A stretch of DNA of 34,411 nucleotides from a bacterium (GCA_030524485.1 JAUNGR010000012.1:1-34411), one strand, 5' to 3'. Positions 1-7,389 are shown, numbered from the stretch's first letter. Program-made: numbers and translations. The notes: a model not told the origin generated them from the letters alone.

Positions 1-25
1 TAAGCAAGAAGGAGCGAGAAAAGAA

Positions 26-1048
26 ATGAAAATTTTAGTGACTGGCGGTGCCGGATTTATTGGAGGAAATTTTGTCCACTATATGATTCATAAGTATCCG
101 GAGGATGAGATTGTCAATCTGGATCTTCTGACTTATGCAGGAAATTTGGAGACTCTGAAAGCAGTTGAGGATAAGCCCAATTATAAGTTTGTGAAGGGAG
201 ATATTGCAGATAGAGAGTTTGTGTTTGCTCTGTTTGAGAGAGAAAAATTTGATGTCGTTATCAACTTTGCAGCGGAGAGCCATGTGGATCGCTCCATCAA
301 AAATCCAGGTATCTTTGTGCAGACCAATGTAATGGGAACCGTGGTTCTTTTGGATGCAGCAAAAACCTATGGAGTGAAGCGTTTCCATCAGGTTTCCACC
401 GATGAGGTATACGGAGACCTTCCATTAGACAGACCGGACTTATTCTTCACGGAGAGCACACCGTTGCATACTTCCAGTCCATATTCTTCGAGTAAGGCAA
501 GTGCAGATTTGTTTGTGATGGCTTATCACAGAACCTTTGGTCTGCCTGTGACCATTTCCCGCTGCTCCAACAACTATGGACCTTATCAGTTCCCAGAGAA
601 ATTGATTCCGTTGATTATCAGCCGTGCTTTGGATAATGAGGAGTTGCCAGTATACGGAAAGGGCGAGAATGTGCGTGATTGGTTGCATGTGGAAGACCAT
701 TGTGCTGCCATTGATTTGATTGTTCGCAACGGTCGTGTTGGAGAGGTGTATAACATTGGCGGACACAATGAGAGAACCAATTTGGAAGTGGTGAAGACCA
801 TTTTACATGCTTTGGGCAAGCCGGAGAGCTTGATTAGATACGTGACAGACCGTCCGGGACATGACATGCGCTATGCGATTGACCCGACCAAGATGGAAAC
901 GGAGCTTGGATGGAAACCAAAATATGTGTTTGACACAGGAATTCAGCAGACCATCAACTGGTACTTGGAGAACAAAGAGTGGTGGGAGCACATCATCAGC
1001 GGCGAGTACAGCCAGTATTTTGAAAAAATGTACGGAGATAAGCTGTAA
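26..1048 (+). CDS. rfbB: dTDP-glucose 4,6-dehydratase
   Basis: This cytoplasmic enzyme converts dTDP-glucose to dTDP-4-keto-6-deoxyglucose, the second step of dTDP-L-rhamnose synthesis. The 340-residue protein has the full family length. It opens with the Rossmann motif TGGAGFIGGNF, carries the catalytic STDEVYGDL segment (Asp-Glu pair) and the YSSSKASAD segment with the short-chain dehydrogenase Tyr and Lys. The family motif SRCSNNYGPYQFPEKLIP follows. An AAGGAG ribosome site lies upstream of the ATG. rfbD follows after 37 bases, so the two are probably one transcript. rfbC lies about 31 kb downstream and no rfbA is present, so the pathway genes are dispersed. The identification is firm. Confidence 0.97.
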   Translation: MKILVTGGAGFIGGNFVHYMIHKYPEDEIVNLDLLTYAGNLETLKAVEDKPNYKFVKGDIADREFVFALFEREKFDVVINFAAESHVDRSIKNPGIFVQTNVMGTVVLLDAAKTYGVKRFHQVSTDEVYGDLPLDRPDLFFTESTPLHTSSPYSSSKASADLFVMAYHRTFGLPVTISRCSNNYGPYQFPEKLIPLIISRALDNEELPVYGKGENVRDWLHVEDHCAAIDLIVRNGRVGEVYNIGGHNERTNLEVVKTILHALGKPESLIRYVTDRPGHDMRYAIDPTKMETELGWKPKYVFDTGIQQTINWYLENKEWWEHIISGEYSQYFEKMYGDKL

Positions 1049-1085
1049 GAAAGTGGGAAAGAAGCCGGAAAGGTTTGGTGTAAAA

Positions 1086-1940
1086 ATGAGAGTATTGGTG
1101 ACAGGTGTGAAAGGACAGCTTGGGCATGATGTGATGAACGAGCTGGCGAAACGAGGCATAGAAGGCATTGGGGTGGATGTGGATGAAATGGACATCACCG
1201 ATGCAGCGGCTTGTCAGCGTGTGATTACAGAGGCAAATCCGGATGCCGTGATTCACTGTGCCGCATACACAGCGGTGGATGCGGCGGAGGAGGATGAGGC
1301 TTTGTGCCGCAGAGTGAATGCCGATGGGACAGAAAACATTGCCAGAGTCTGCCAAGAGTTGGATTGTAAGATGATGTACATCAGCACAGATTATGTGTTT
1401 AACGGACAGGGAACACGTCCGTGGGAGCCGGACGATAAGAGAGAACCTCTCAACACCTATGGCCAGACGAAGTACGAAGGAGAGCTGGCAGTGGAAAAAT
1501 ATGTGAAAAAATTCTTTTTGGTGCGTATTGCTTGGGTTTTTGGCATCAATGGAAAGAATTTTATTCAGACTATGATACGTCTCGGAAAAGAGAGAGGAGC
1601 TGTATCGGTGGTAAATGACCAAATTGGTTCTCCGACCTATACCTACGATTTGGCAAGACTGTTGGTGGACATGATAGTCACAGAGAAATATGGCAGATAT
1701 CATGCAACAAACGAGGGACTTTGCAGTTGGTATGAGTTTGCCTGTGAAATTTTCCGTCAGGCAGGTATGGAACAGGTGAAGGTAACTCCGGTGGACAGCA
1801 CTGCCTTTCCGGTGAAGGCAACAAGACCCAAAAACAGTAGGATGAGCAAGGAGAAGCTGACGGAAAATGGTTTTGAACGTCTTCCTTCTTGGCAGGATGC
1901 ACTGGGACGGTATTTGGATGAGGCGGGGCTTCGCAGCTAG
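1086..1940 (+). CDS. rfbD: dTDP-4-dehydrorhamnose reductase
   Basis: This enzyme makes the final NAD(P)H-dependent reduction to dTDP-L-rhamnose. The 284-residue protein starts with MRVLVTGVKGQLGHDV, containing the GxxGxxG nucleotide-binding loop. It carries the STDYVFNG motif near residues 95-105 and the catalytic Tyr/Lys in YGQTKYEGE. The open frame runs upstream to 861 inside rfbB. The ATG at 1086 is chosen because it begins exactly at the first beta strand and matches family length (about 280-290 residues). The gene sits 37 bases behind rfbB. The next 558 bases hold no sizeable gene, so the operon probably ends here or continues into the structured gap. Confidence 0.96.
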   Translation: MRVLVTGVKGQLGHDVMNELAKRGIEGIGVDVDEMDITDAAACQRVITEANPDAVIHCAAYTAVDAAEEDEALCRRVNADGTENIARVCQELDCKMMYISTDYVFNGQGTRPWEPDDKREPLNTYGQTKYEGELAVEKYVKKFFLVRIAWVFGINGKNFIQTMIRLGKERGAVSVVNDQIGSPTYTYDLARLLVDMIVTEKYGRYHATNEGLCSWYEFACEIFRQAGMEQVKVTPVDSTAFPVKATRPKNSRMSKEKLTENGFERLPSWQDALGRYLDEAGLRS

Positions 1941-2017
1941 GAGCTTCCAAAGGGAAGTCTTGAAGTTGGAAACATGTAGAAATACGGATTGTTAAAAAAT
2001 TTGACATAGTGAAAATG

Positions 2018-2070
2018 AAATTTGTGGCGTTGATTCTATAGGTTTTTTATGGAATTTTTGCCACAAATTT
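2018..2070. repeat. long inverted repeat (hairpin) downstream of rfbD
   Basis: AAATTTGTGGC at 2018-2028 is exactly mirrored by GCCACAAATTT at 2060-2070. Inside it, ATTCTATA and TATGGAAT can extend the stem around a T-rich loop. It lies 78 bases after the rfbD stop. It could be the rfbBD terminator, although the following bases (TTGTAATTGGG) are not a clean T run, or a protein-binding palindrome. The pairing is read directly from the sequence; the role is unknown. Confidence 0.6.
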
Positions 2071-2093
2071 TGTAATTGGGAGGAGATAGACCG

Positions 2094-2162
2094 GTGAAAA
2101 GGGAACTTAAGATAATCTGGATAGGAATTTGTATGGGAATCGTCTTGCTTGTGTTGTGTTGA
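2094..2162 (+). CDS. possible 22-residue membrane peptide
   Basis: A GTG codon preceded by GGGAGGAG at a plausible distance opens a 23-codon frame encoding MKRELKIIWIGICMGIVLLVLC (shown here in two parts: MKRELKIIWIG, then ICMGIVLLVLC). It has a basic N-terminus followed by one continuous hydrophobic stretch, like a signal peptide or a single membrane helix. It may be a small membrane protein, or the preserved start of a decayed secreted protein. The good ribosome site and the charge pattern support it. Its very short length, GTG start and lack of a recognised family keep confidence low. Confidence 0.3.
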   Translation: MKRELKIIWIGICMGIVLLVLC

Positions 2163-2182
2163 GCAGGTTAGCTTTCTTTTAC

Positions 2183-2211
2183 TTGCTTTTGACATAGATT
2201 CGATGTATAAT
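2183..2211 (+). promoter_or_regulatory. sigma-A type promoter before element A and glmM
   Basis: TTGCTT at 2183-2188 and TATAAT at 2206-2211 are separated by 17 bases. Transcription would start near 2218, just before the structured element and about 280 bases before glmM, giving glmM a long structured leader. A TTGACA inside the spacer lies only 11 bases from the -10 box and is not usable with it. Confidence 0.6.
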
Positions 2212-2242
2212 GCAAAAGAAATTGATCAGGGAGAACAAGGTC

Positions 2243-2459
2243 GTTGCCAAACGGGGATCACCAGTGTTTGGCAACACGCAATCGCCGCCTGTATTCATAA
2301 TCCGGGCAATCGCCCTACTGATTCATACAGGCTTGGTTGTCAAATGCCTGTGCATCCTCGTACCCTAAAGGGCATCTATATGCCTTGTAAAACAAGGCAT
2401 ACCAAGGACTGTGCAAGCACACAGTCTGCCCAGTCGCTTGACAACACTTTCAGAGCAAA
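2243..2459 (+). repeat. structured intergenic element A (possible RNA or repeat)
   Basis: This 217-base non-coding stretch is dense in perfect inverted repeats. GTTGCCAAAC (2243-2252) pairs with GTTTGGCAAC (2266-2275). GCCTGTAT (2287-2294) pairs with ATACAGGC (2325-2332), enclosing GGGC-AATC-GCCC. GTTGTCAA (2336-2343) pairs with TTGACAAC (2438-2445). Nested inside that outer stem are TATGCCTTGT-AAA-ACAAGGCATA (2379-2401) and GACTGTG/CACAGTC (2407-2426). It ends in ACTTTCAGAGCAAA (2446-2459), nearly identical to the end of element B near 30.2 kb. CAATCGCC occurs twice here and once in element B. The multi-branched layout suggests a folded RNA or a dispersed non-coding repeat. It lies between a promoter and glmM. 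Confidence 0.65.
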
Positions 2460-2498
2460 ATATATCACTGATATAAAAATGAGGAGGAAGAGAGAATT

Positions 2499-3842
2499 AT
2501 GAGTAAGTACTTTGGAACAGACGGATTTCGAGGTGAGGCAAACAAGGATTTAACGGTGGAACATGCCTACAAGGTGGGGCGTTTCCTCGGCTGGTATTAT
2601 GGTAGAGAGCATCGGGCACAGATTGTGATTGGAAAGGACACCAGACGTAGTAGCTATATGTTTGAGTATTCCCTTGTGGCAGGCCTGACAGCTTCTGGTG
2701 CAGATGTTTTCCTCTTGCATGTGACGACGACCCCCAGTGTTTCCTATGTAGTCCGCACAGAGGGATTTGACTGTGGAATTATGATTTCCGCAAGCCATAA
2801 TCCATTTTATGACAATGGAATTAAAGTTATCAATGGACAGGGAGAGAAGTTGGAGGACGAAGTCATTGATGAGATTGAAAAGTATCTGGACGGAGAAACA
2901 GAGGAGATTCCTTTTGCTGTGAAGGAAGAAATTGGTCGCACCGTTGACTTTTCTGCTGGAAGAAATCGTTATATCGGCTATCTGATTACTGTGGCAACTC
3001 GTTCTTTTAAGCATAAAAAAGTAGGTTTGGACTGTGCAAATGGTAGTGCATCTGCTATCGCACGCAATGTCTTTAATGCCTTGGGGGCAGAGACCTATGT
3101 GATTAATGATGAGCCGAATGGTGTGAATATCAATACGGACTGTGGTTCCACACATATCGAAGGCTTGCAAAAGTTGGTAAAAGAGAAGGGACTGGATGTT
3201 GGCTTTGCTTATGACGGAGATGCAGACCGCTGCCTTGCTGTGGATGAGAATGGAAATCTGGTGGACGGCGATTTGATTATGTATATTTGTGGAAAGTATA
3301 TGAAGCAGACAGGAACTCTGCTCAATAATACCATTGTCACCACCGTTATGTCTAACTTTGGTCTGTATAAGGCCTTGGAGAGAGAGAATATCGACTATGT
3401 GCAGACGAAGGTAGGAGATAAGTATGTCTATGAAAATATGGCTGCAAATGGTCACTGCCTCGGCGGAGAGCAGTCTGGGCATATCATTTTCAGCAAACAT
3501 GCCACAACGGGTGATGGTATCCTGACCTCTCTGAAACTGATGGAAGTGATGTTGGAAAAGAAGGAGAGTCTGTCAAAACTTGCCTCAGAAGTAACCGTAT
3601 ATCCGCAGGTGTTAAAAAATGTGCGTGTGTTTGATAAGACAGCTGCACAGGATGATGCTCTGGTACAGGAGGAAGTTAAGAAAGTGGCAGAGGCTCTGGG
3701 AAACACAGGACGTATTTTGCTTCGTCAGAGCGGAACGGAGCCTGTGGTGCGTGTCATGGTGGAAGCTCCTTCTCAGGAAATCTGTGAGAAATATGTCGAT
3801 CAAGTCATTGATGTGATGAAGGCACAGGGGCATTTACAATAA
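2499..3842 (+). CDS. glmM: phosphoglucosamine mutase (phosphohexomutase family)
   Basis: This cytoplasmic enzyme interconverts glucosamine-6-phosphate and glucosamine-1-phosphate, feeding UDP-GlcNAc for peptidoglycan and surface glycans. The protein has 447 residues, the usual GlmM length. It starts with the typical KYFGTDGFRGEAN. The phosphoserine loop SASHNPFYDNGIK lies near residue 100, the metal-binding DGDADR near 240, the sugar-binding GGEQSGH near 324 and the phosphate-binding RQSGTEP near 409. These motifs favour GlmM over phosphoglucomutase or phosphomannomutase, although bifunctional members exist. A GAGGAAGAGAG ribosome site precedes the ATG. A promoter and the folded element A lie upstream, so its expression may be influenced by that leader. 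Confidence 0.92.
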   Translation: MSKYFGTDGFRGEANKDLTVEHAYKVGRFLGWYYGREHRAQIVIGKDTRRSSYMFEYSLVAGLTASGADVFLLHVTTTPSVSYVVRTEGFDCGIMISASHNPFYDNGIKVINGQGEKLEDEVIDEIEKYLDGETEEIPFAVKEEIGRTVDFSAGRNRYIGYLITVATRSFKHKKVGLDCANGSASAIARNVFNALGAETYVINDEPNGVNINTDCGSTHIEGLQKLVKEKGLDVGFAYDGDADRCLAVDENGNLVDGDLIMYICGKYMKQTGTLLNNTIVTTVMSNFGLYKALERENIDYVQTKVGDKYVYENMAANGHCLGGEQSGHIIFSKHATTGDGILTSLKLMEVMLEKKESLSKLASEVTVYPQVLKNVRVFDKTAAQDDALVQEEVKKVAEALGNTGRILLRQSGTEPVVRVMVEAPSQEICEKYVDQVIDVMKAQGHLQ

Positions 3843-3899
3843 GTTTTTAGTGGAAGTTTTCTGCTAATTTTAGGTGTTTTTCTAGGAATGGTTGCCAAT

Positions 3900-3947
3900 G
3901 GGCATAGTTTTTTCCTTTGATGAGAAGGGAGAATCTATGTCCTTTTT
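3900..3947 (+). terminator. rho-independent terminator after glmM
   Basis: GGGCATAG at 3900-3907 pairs with CTATGTCC at 3935-3942 (one G-T pair). Partial inner pairing between TTTTCCTT and AAGGGAGAA extends the stem. TTTTT follows at 3943-3947. It lies 58 bases behind the glmM stop. The rest of the gap up to 4091 is AT-rich and shows nothing further. Confidence 0.65.
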
Positions 3948-4091
3948 GTGTAATAAGAAAAACTTTGTTACGATAATGTGGGAAAGTTCTTCTATTACGC
4001 AGAAAATGTTCCGCTTTGTTTTTTAGTACTATCAAAAAAGTAGCAATAAAAGAAACTAATTGATATAGAATACGCTTTATGAAAAAATGAG

Positions 4092-4119
4092 TTGACAAAG
4101 TAGGAAAGTATGCTATAAT
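4092..4119 (+). promoter_or_regulatory. strong promoter upstream of the membrane/P-loop gene pair
   Basis: TTGACA at 4092-4097 and TATAAT at 4114-4119 are 16 bases apart, and the -10 box is preceded by TGC (extended -10). It precedes the gene at 4237 by about 110 bases. The leader between them is AT-rich and then almost purely purine (AAAGAGAAAAAG... up to GGGGG). Confidence 0.85.
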
Positions 4120-4236
4120 AGTAACATATTAAGAAAAATAAATCAAGTAATTTCTCAAAAATATAAAAATCTTTTTTGCCAAATCATACAAATACCAAGG
4201 AAAGAGAAAAAGAAAAGAAAGAAAAGGGGGATGCGA

Positions 4237-5232
4237 ATGGAGGAAGGGAAACAAAGAATACGGAAGGAAAAGTTCTATTTTCTGTGTTGCTTTTCGTTTC
4301 TGCTTTGGAACTTTGCATTTGTGGGAAAGGGGGAGAGTCGAGGAGAATACGAGGATTCTATAAGCTATCAGGAGACGAGATGTTTTGTCACAGATTGGTA
4401 TCTCACAGAGGAGGAAGTGCCAAAAGCACAGGAGCGTTACAGAGAAGGAGAGGATGAGGGAGAGTTTGTCCTACTTTCAGAGGAGTTGGTGAGTTATGTG
4501 CAGGAAGGAGAGAACAGCTCTGTTTGGGAGACAAGAGATTTTTTTGCTCTTTGGGATACGATTGAGATTCCAAGAGAGATAAAAAGGGAAGATGGGGTTT
4601 TGTTGCGTTTGGAGAAAGTGACTAAGCTTCAGGAGTATTGGAAGGAGGCAGTCACTCTAAGTTTTACCTTTTTGGACTATGAGGCTCCATTTTATATGCT
4701 GGAAGGTCAACTTCTTCCGCATAATGATGAAAGGCCAGAATTAGATGGGATGGAGGAACTTTTGCTGCAAAGAGAAGGTTATGCTTCACCAGAGTTTCGG
4801 GTGAAGGAGCTGCGGTGGAAGGGAGGCACTTTCTTGGATGTGGAATTTGGGTTGTGTAGGGAAGCAGAATTGATTGCGGAGAGACAGGTGGCAGATTATA
4901 GGGCAGTGTATCGAGGAGAGAGGAAGGGGGAGGAGGTGATATGGAAACGCAGAGAGTCTGTCTATGGAAGAGTGGAGGAGAGCAAAGAGAGTGCGGATGA
5001 GATTCAAGATGAGCGTGACAATGAGAATATAGAATCTGAAATATTACAGGAGGAGACTTTACAAAATCTATTAGCGGAAGAAGAACTGCCAACGAAAGAA
5101 GCGAAAGAGGAAGGGGGGAGCGTGCGGGAGCCATGGCTGCTGTTGAGAAGAGAGAGGAAAGCATTAGGAATGGGGATTCTTGTTCTTTTGAGTTTAGGAG
5201 GAGGTTTTTGGTATATTTGCAAAAAAACGTAA
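4237..5232 (+). CDS. unrecognised membrane-anchored protein (probable N-terminal part of a split gene)
   Basis: I do not recognise this family. The ATG at 4237 is preferred over the ATG at 4231 because the GGGGG ribosome site directly abuts 4231 but lies 6 bases before 4237. The 331-residue product has a basic N-terminus, then a hydrophobic segment (FYFLCCFSFLLWNFAFVG) acting as signal or anchor. A charged region of about 200 residues rich in Glu follows, then a Glu/Lys-rich linker and a C-terminal membrane helix (GMGILVLLSLGGGFWYIC). The long middle part is therefore probably outside the cell. The frame stops at KKT just after an A7 tract at 5221-5227. Skipping one base there would continue into the next frame (P-loop-like domain), giving a fused protein of about 536 residues with a cytoplasmic end. 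A strong promoter lies upstream. Confidence 0.6.
   Translation: MEEGKQRIRKEKFYFLCCFSFLLWNFAFVGKGESRGEYEDSISYQETRCFVTDWYLTEEEVPKAQERYREGEDEGEFVLLSEELVSYVQEGENSSVWETRDFFALWDTIEIPREIKREDGVLLRLEKVTKLQEYWKEAVTLSFTFLDYEAPFYMLEGQLLPHNDERPELDGMEELLLQREGYASPEFRVKELRWKGGTFLDVEFGLCREAELIAERQVADYRAVYRGERKGEEVIWKRRESVYGRVEESKESADEIQDERDNENIESEILQEETLQNLLAEEELPTKEAKEEGGSVREPWLLLRRERKALGMGILVLLSLGGGFWYICKKT
5221..5227 (+). other. A7 homopolymer at the junction of two frames
   Basis: Seven A bases lie between TGC and CGT. In the upstream frame the codons are TGC AAA AAA ACG TAA (stop). If one base is skipped the reading is TGC AAA AAA CGT AAA GGG, which stays open to 5848. This is a possible site of programmed +1 slippage, transcript slippage, phase variation, a disabling mutation or a sequencing error. 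Confidence 0.6.
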
Positions 5233-5302
5233 AGGGAGGCTGTTAGAAGGAAAGAGAGGAAGTCAAAAAGCAGGAGGACAGACGAGTATAGCGGTTGCCG
5301 GA

Positions 5303-5848
5303 GTGATGTCCCGCATCGGTACGAGTACACAGGCCATCCAAATGGTAAAATACTTGCAGCTTGTTGGATATCGGGTTGCATATGTGGAAAGAAATCAGAA
5401 TGAATATAGCAAAGGGGTACTTGCACTCTATAGGGGAGCCAAGAGATACAAGAGTGGAGTATTTTATCAGGATGTCATTTTATATGGAAAGGATAGCATA
5501 AAGGAGATGGAGGAGGAGAAATACGATTTTTTGGTGAAAGATTATGGGAGTGTACGAGATGCAGGATTTGAGAAAGTTTCTTTTTTGGAGCAAAAGAGAC
5601 ATTTGTTGGTCTGTGGGGTGAAGGCAGACGAAATATTATATACGGAGGAGGCCTTGGAACAGTATGGAGAAGACTGCGATGCATTTTGCTTTTCTTTTGT
5701 GGCAATAAAAGACAGAAAAGAGATAGAGCTTATGATGGGAGCCAAAAAGTCCTGTACTCATTTTGCAGAATGGATATCCGACCCATTTTGCTTTCATCCC
5801 TCTTCGGCTGCCTGCTGTCAGACTCTGCTTTTTTCAAAGAGAAAATAG
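5303..5848 (+). CDS. P-loop-like (ParA/MinD-resembling) domain without a proper start; probable C-terminal part of a split gene
   Basis: The first usable start codon is GTG at 5303, but the frame is open from 5198. The residues just before 5303 (TSIAVAG) form the first beta strand of the fold, which a start at 5303 would remove. No ATG, GTG or TTG lies in frame between 5198 and 5303. An AGGAGG at 5272-5277 precedes an ATA codon at 5288. The segment IAVAGVMSRIGTSTQAIQMV resembles the nucleotide-binding loop of ParA/MinD-type proteins but lacks the usual Lys residues. Later parts (FLVKDYGSV, LLVCGVKADEI) fit strand ends of the same fold. The upstream frame ends in a membrane helix and then a basic stretch if read through. 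This domain therefore probably belongs on the cytoplasmic side of the preceding protein. The family resemblance is from memory and moderate. Confidence 0.55.
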   Translation: MMSRIGTSTQAIQMVKYLQLVGYRVAYVERNQNEYSKGVLALYRGAKRYKSGVFYQDVILYGKDSIKEMEEEKYDFLVKDYGSVRDAGFEKVSFLEQKRHLLVCGVKADEILYTEEALEQYGEDCDAFCFSFVAIKDRKEIELMMGAKKSCTHFAEWISDPFCFHPSSAACCQTLLFSKRK

Positions 5849-5856
5849 CAATTAAA

Positions 5857-6093
5857 ATGAAATTTATGAAATATCGCATAATTTTGGAAAAGAGAAGAAT
5901 GCAGAAAAAAAGAAGGGAAGCTTTCCTAAGAAAAAAGCGAGTAGTACAAAAAATATGGATGGCTCTGATTTTTGTCTTTGCTTTTTTGGGAATATTGGCT
6001 CTTATTTATCCTAGGCCAAGAAGTGAGTTGGCTTGGATTCTGTATCACATGATTCAGGAACTGCGTGAAAATCTATTTGGGCTGAGAGCGTAG
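5857..6093 (+). CDS. small basic single-span membrane protein
   Basis: This 78-residue frame begins 8 bases after the preceding stop. It has a strongly basic N-terminal half (repeated KRR, KKRR, RKKR) and one hydrophobic helix near residues 34-50 (IWMALIFVFAFLGILAL), ending in a short amphipathic tail. The positive-inside rule places the N-terminus in the cytoplasm. No family is recognised. A second ATG at 5866 is also possible; the ribosome site is weak for both. The close spacing suggests it is transcribed with the membrane/P-loop gene and may act with it. Confidence 0.55.
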   Translation: MKFMKYRIILEKRRMQKKRREAFLRKKRVVQKIWMALIFVFAFLGILALIYPRPRSELAWILYHMIQELRENLFGLRA

Positions 6094-6172
6094 GATGTAA
6101 TTTGCTAGGAGAAATCAATGATTTACGGATGATAAGAAGACATAAAATATAGAAGAAATGCCTCAAAACTCT

Positions 6173-6200
6173 TTGAGAAATTGGGAAAATTTGTTATGAT
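6173..6200 (+). promoter_or_regulatory. promoter of the LacI-family regulator
   Basis: TTGAGA at 6173-6178 and TATGAT at 6195-6200 are separated by 16 bases. Downstream, CGGA-GCAA-TCCG (6221-6232) is a short imperfect palindrome that could be an operator, but this is only a suggestion. Confidence 0.55.
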
Positions 6201-6280
6201 AATATTAAAGTTAATGGATACGGAGCAATCCGGTAATATAGAAGTCAGATAAAACAGAAGGGGTTTTGAAGGGGGATTTT

Positions 6281-7291
6281 ATGATAACAATCAAAGAAAT
6301 CGCAGAGCAATTAGGAGTAAGTCCAACAACAGTGTCCAATGTAATCAATGGTAAGACCAATCGTATGTCTCCAAAGACCAGACAGAGAGTGGAGGAGGCA
6401 TTGGTTTTCAATCACTATGTAAGTGAAGAAAAGTCCGATGCAGGAGATAGCGAACCGAAGTTTATTACCATGAATTTTTTTATGGGAGATAGAGAGCATA
6501 TCTTGACGGACCCCTTTTGCGGCGAATTGTTGGAGGCAGTGGAAAAGAAATTGCGTCAGTATAATCGTTGTGTGGTTTGTAATGTTGTATTGGAGGAGGA
6601 AAGAATTCTGAAGCTGTTGTCTGCTCGCAACATAGAAGGGGGAATTGTATTGGGATATCCCCCAGAAAAATGCAGCAGTCTACAAAAAAGAAGCCTCAAA
6701 CCTCTTATATTTGTGGACAGTGGAGAGGGAGATTATGACAATATTGGTCTGCAAGACTATATGGGAGCCTGCGAAATTACAAATTATTTGATTCAGCAGG
6801 GACATAGAAGAATTGCCTTTTTTTGTGATGAAAAGGAACCTCTGGCGAGCAATGCGGAACGTTATCGGGGGTTTTTACGGGCAATGGAACAAGCTAGTCT
6901 TCTCTTTCACAAAGAAGATTATTATTACCTGCCTTTTGAGAAAAACTTACGCTATGAGATTTTGAGGCAATTTGCAACAAAAGTCAGAGAGGAGAGATAC
7001 ACGGCTGCCATGTTTAGTTATGACCTTTTGGCAAACGAAGCCATCACTACACTTTTTTCACAGGGAGTAGTGATTCCAGAACAGCTTTCGGTGGTTGGGT
7101 TTGATGATAATATTTATGCACGCTTATCTCGCCCTGCACTCACGACGGTTCGACAGTCGCCAACAGAAAAAGGCAACGAGGCAGTAAAGTTGCTGATGAA
7201 GAGAATTTATGGGGAGGAAGTGTTGGTGCACTGTCTGCAGCTTCCAACGGAGTTGATTGTGAGGGAGAGTGTAAAGAATGTTGTAAAGTGA
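6281..7291 (+). CDS. LacI-family transcriptional regulator
   Basis: This 336-residue protein is a sugar-responsive repressor of the LacI/GalR family. Residues 1-50 hold the helix-turn-helix and hinge: TIKEIAEQLGVSPTTVSNVI, followed by the RMSPKTRQRVEEA segment. The remainder is a periplasmic-binding-protein-like effector domain ending in the typical VVGFDDNIYARLSRPALTTVRQ region. A TTG at 6266 opens the frame, but the ATG at 6281 has a GAAGGGGG ribosome site at proper spacing and starts at the family N-terminus. It lies directly upstream of a binding-protein transporter and two glycosidase genes, so it probably controls them. The sugar ligand is inferred from that context to be a raffinose-type oligosaccharide or its breakdown products. 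Confidence 0.9.
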   Translation: MITIKEIAEQLGVSPTTVSNVINGKTNRMSPKTRQRVEEALVFNHYVSEEKSDAGDSEPKFITMNFFMGDREHILTDPFCGELLEAVEKKLRQYNRCVVCNVVLEEERILKLLSARNIEGGIVLGYPPEKCSSLQKRSLKPLIFVDSGEGDYDNIGLQDYMGACEITNYLIQQGHRRIAFFCDEKEPLASNAERYRGFLRAMEQASLLFHKEDYYYLPFEKNLRYEILRQFATKVREERYTAAMFSYDLLANEAITTLFSQGVVIPEQLSVVGFDDNIYARLSRPALTTVRQSPTEKGNEAVKLLMKRIYGEEVLVHCLQLPTELIVRESVKNVVK

Positions 7292-7294
7292 GCT

Positions 7295-7321
7295 ACCCAT
7301 CACCTAAAGGGAATGGGTTTT
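7295..7321 (+). terminator. short terminator-like hairpin after the regulator gene
   Basis: ACCCAT (7295-7300) pairs with ATGGGT (7313-7318) around CACC-TAAA-GGGA, followed by TTTT. It is short and its T run is only four bases, so termination may be partial. Confidence 0.5.
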
Positions 7322-7389
7322 GTGGCTGATTAATTATAAAAAAAGTTTTTTCATACTCCTAAAAGTTTGGGCAAAACACACAAAAAATA

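Noticed and set aside
861..1085. Upstream extension of the rfbD frame
   Set aside because: It overlaps rfbB in another frame, and the reductase fold starts exactly at the ATG at 1086.
2190..2211. TTGACA next to TATAAT as a promoter
   Set aside because: The spacer is only 11 bases. TTGCTT seven bases upstream gives the proper 17-base spacing.
2243..2459. CRISPR array or tRNA cluster in element A
   Set aside because: There is no regular repeat-spacer pattern, and the stems do not match a cloverleaf with a tRNA T-loop sequence.
2149..2502. 117-codon open frame between rfbD and glmM
   Set aside because: It runs straight through element A, whose perfect inverted repeats explain the sequence. 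It has no ribosome site and no recognisable protein pattern.
2550..3500. Long antisense frame of 316 codons inside glmM
   Set aside because: It is a shadow of glmM codon bias. It has no ribosome site and no domain pattern, and the sense strand carries all catalytic motifs of GlmM.
3847..4098. 83-codon frame on the - strand in the gap after glmM
   Set aside because: The region is AT-rich and holds a terminator and the promoter of the next gene. No ribosome site or family pattern supports it.
4176..4457. 93-codon frame overlapping the start of the membrane protein gene
   Set aside because: The overlapping frame at 4237 has the ribosome site, a signal/anchor segment and much greater length.
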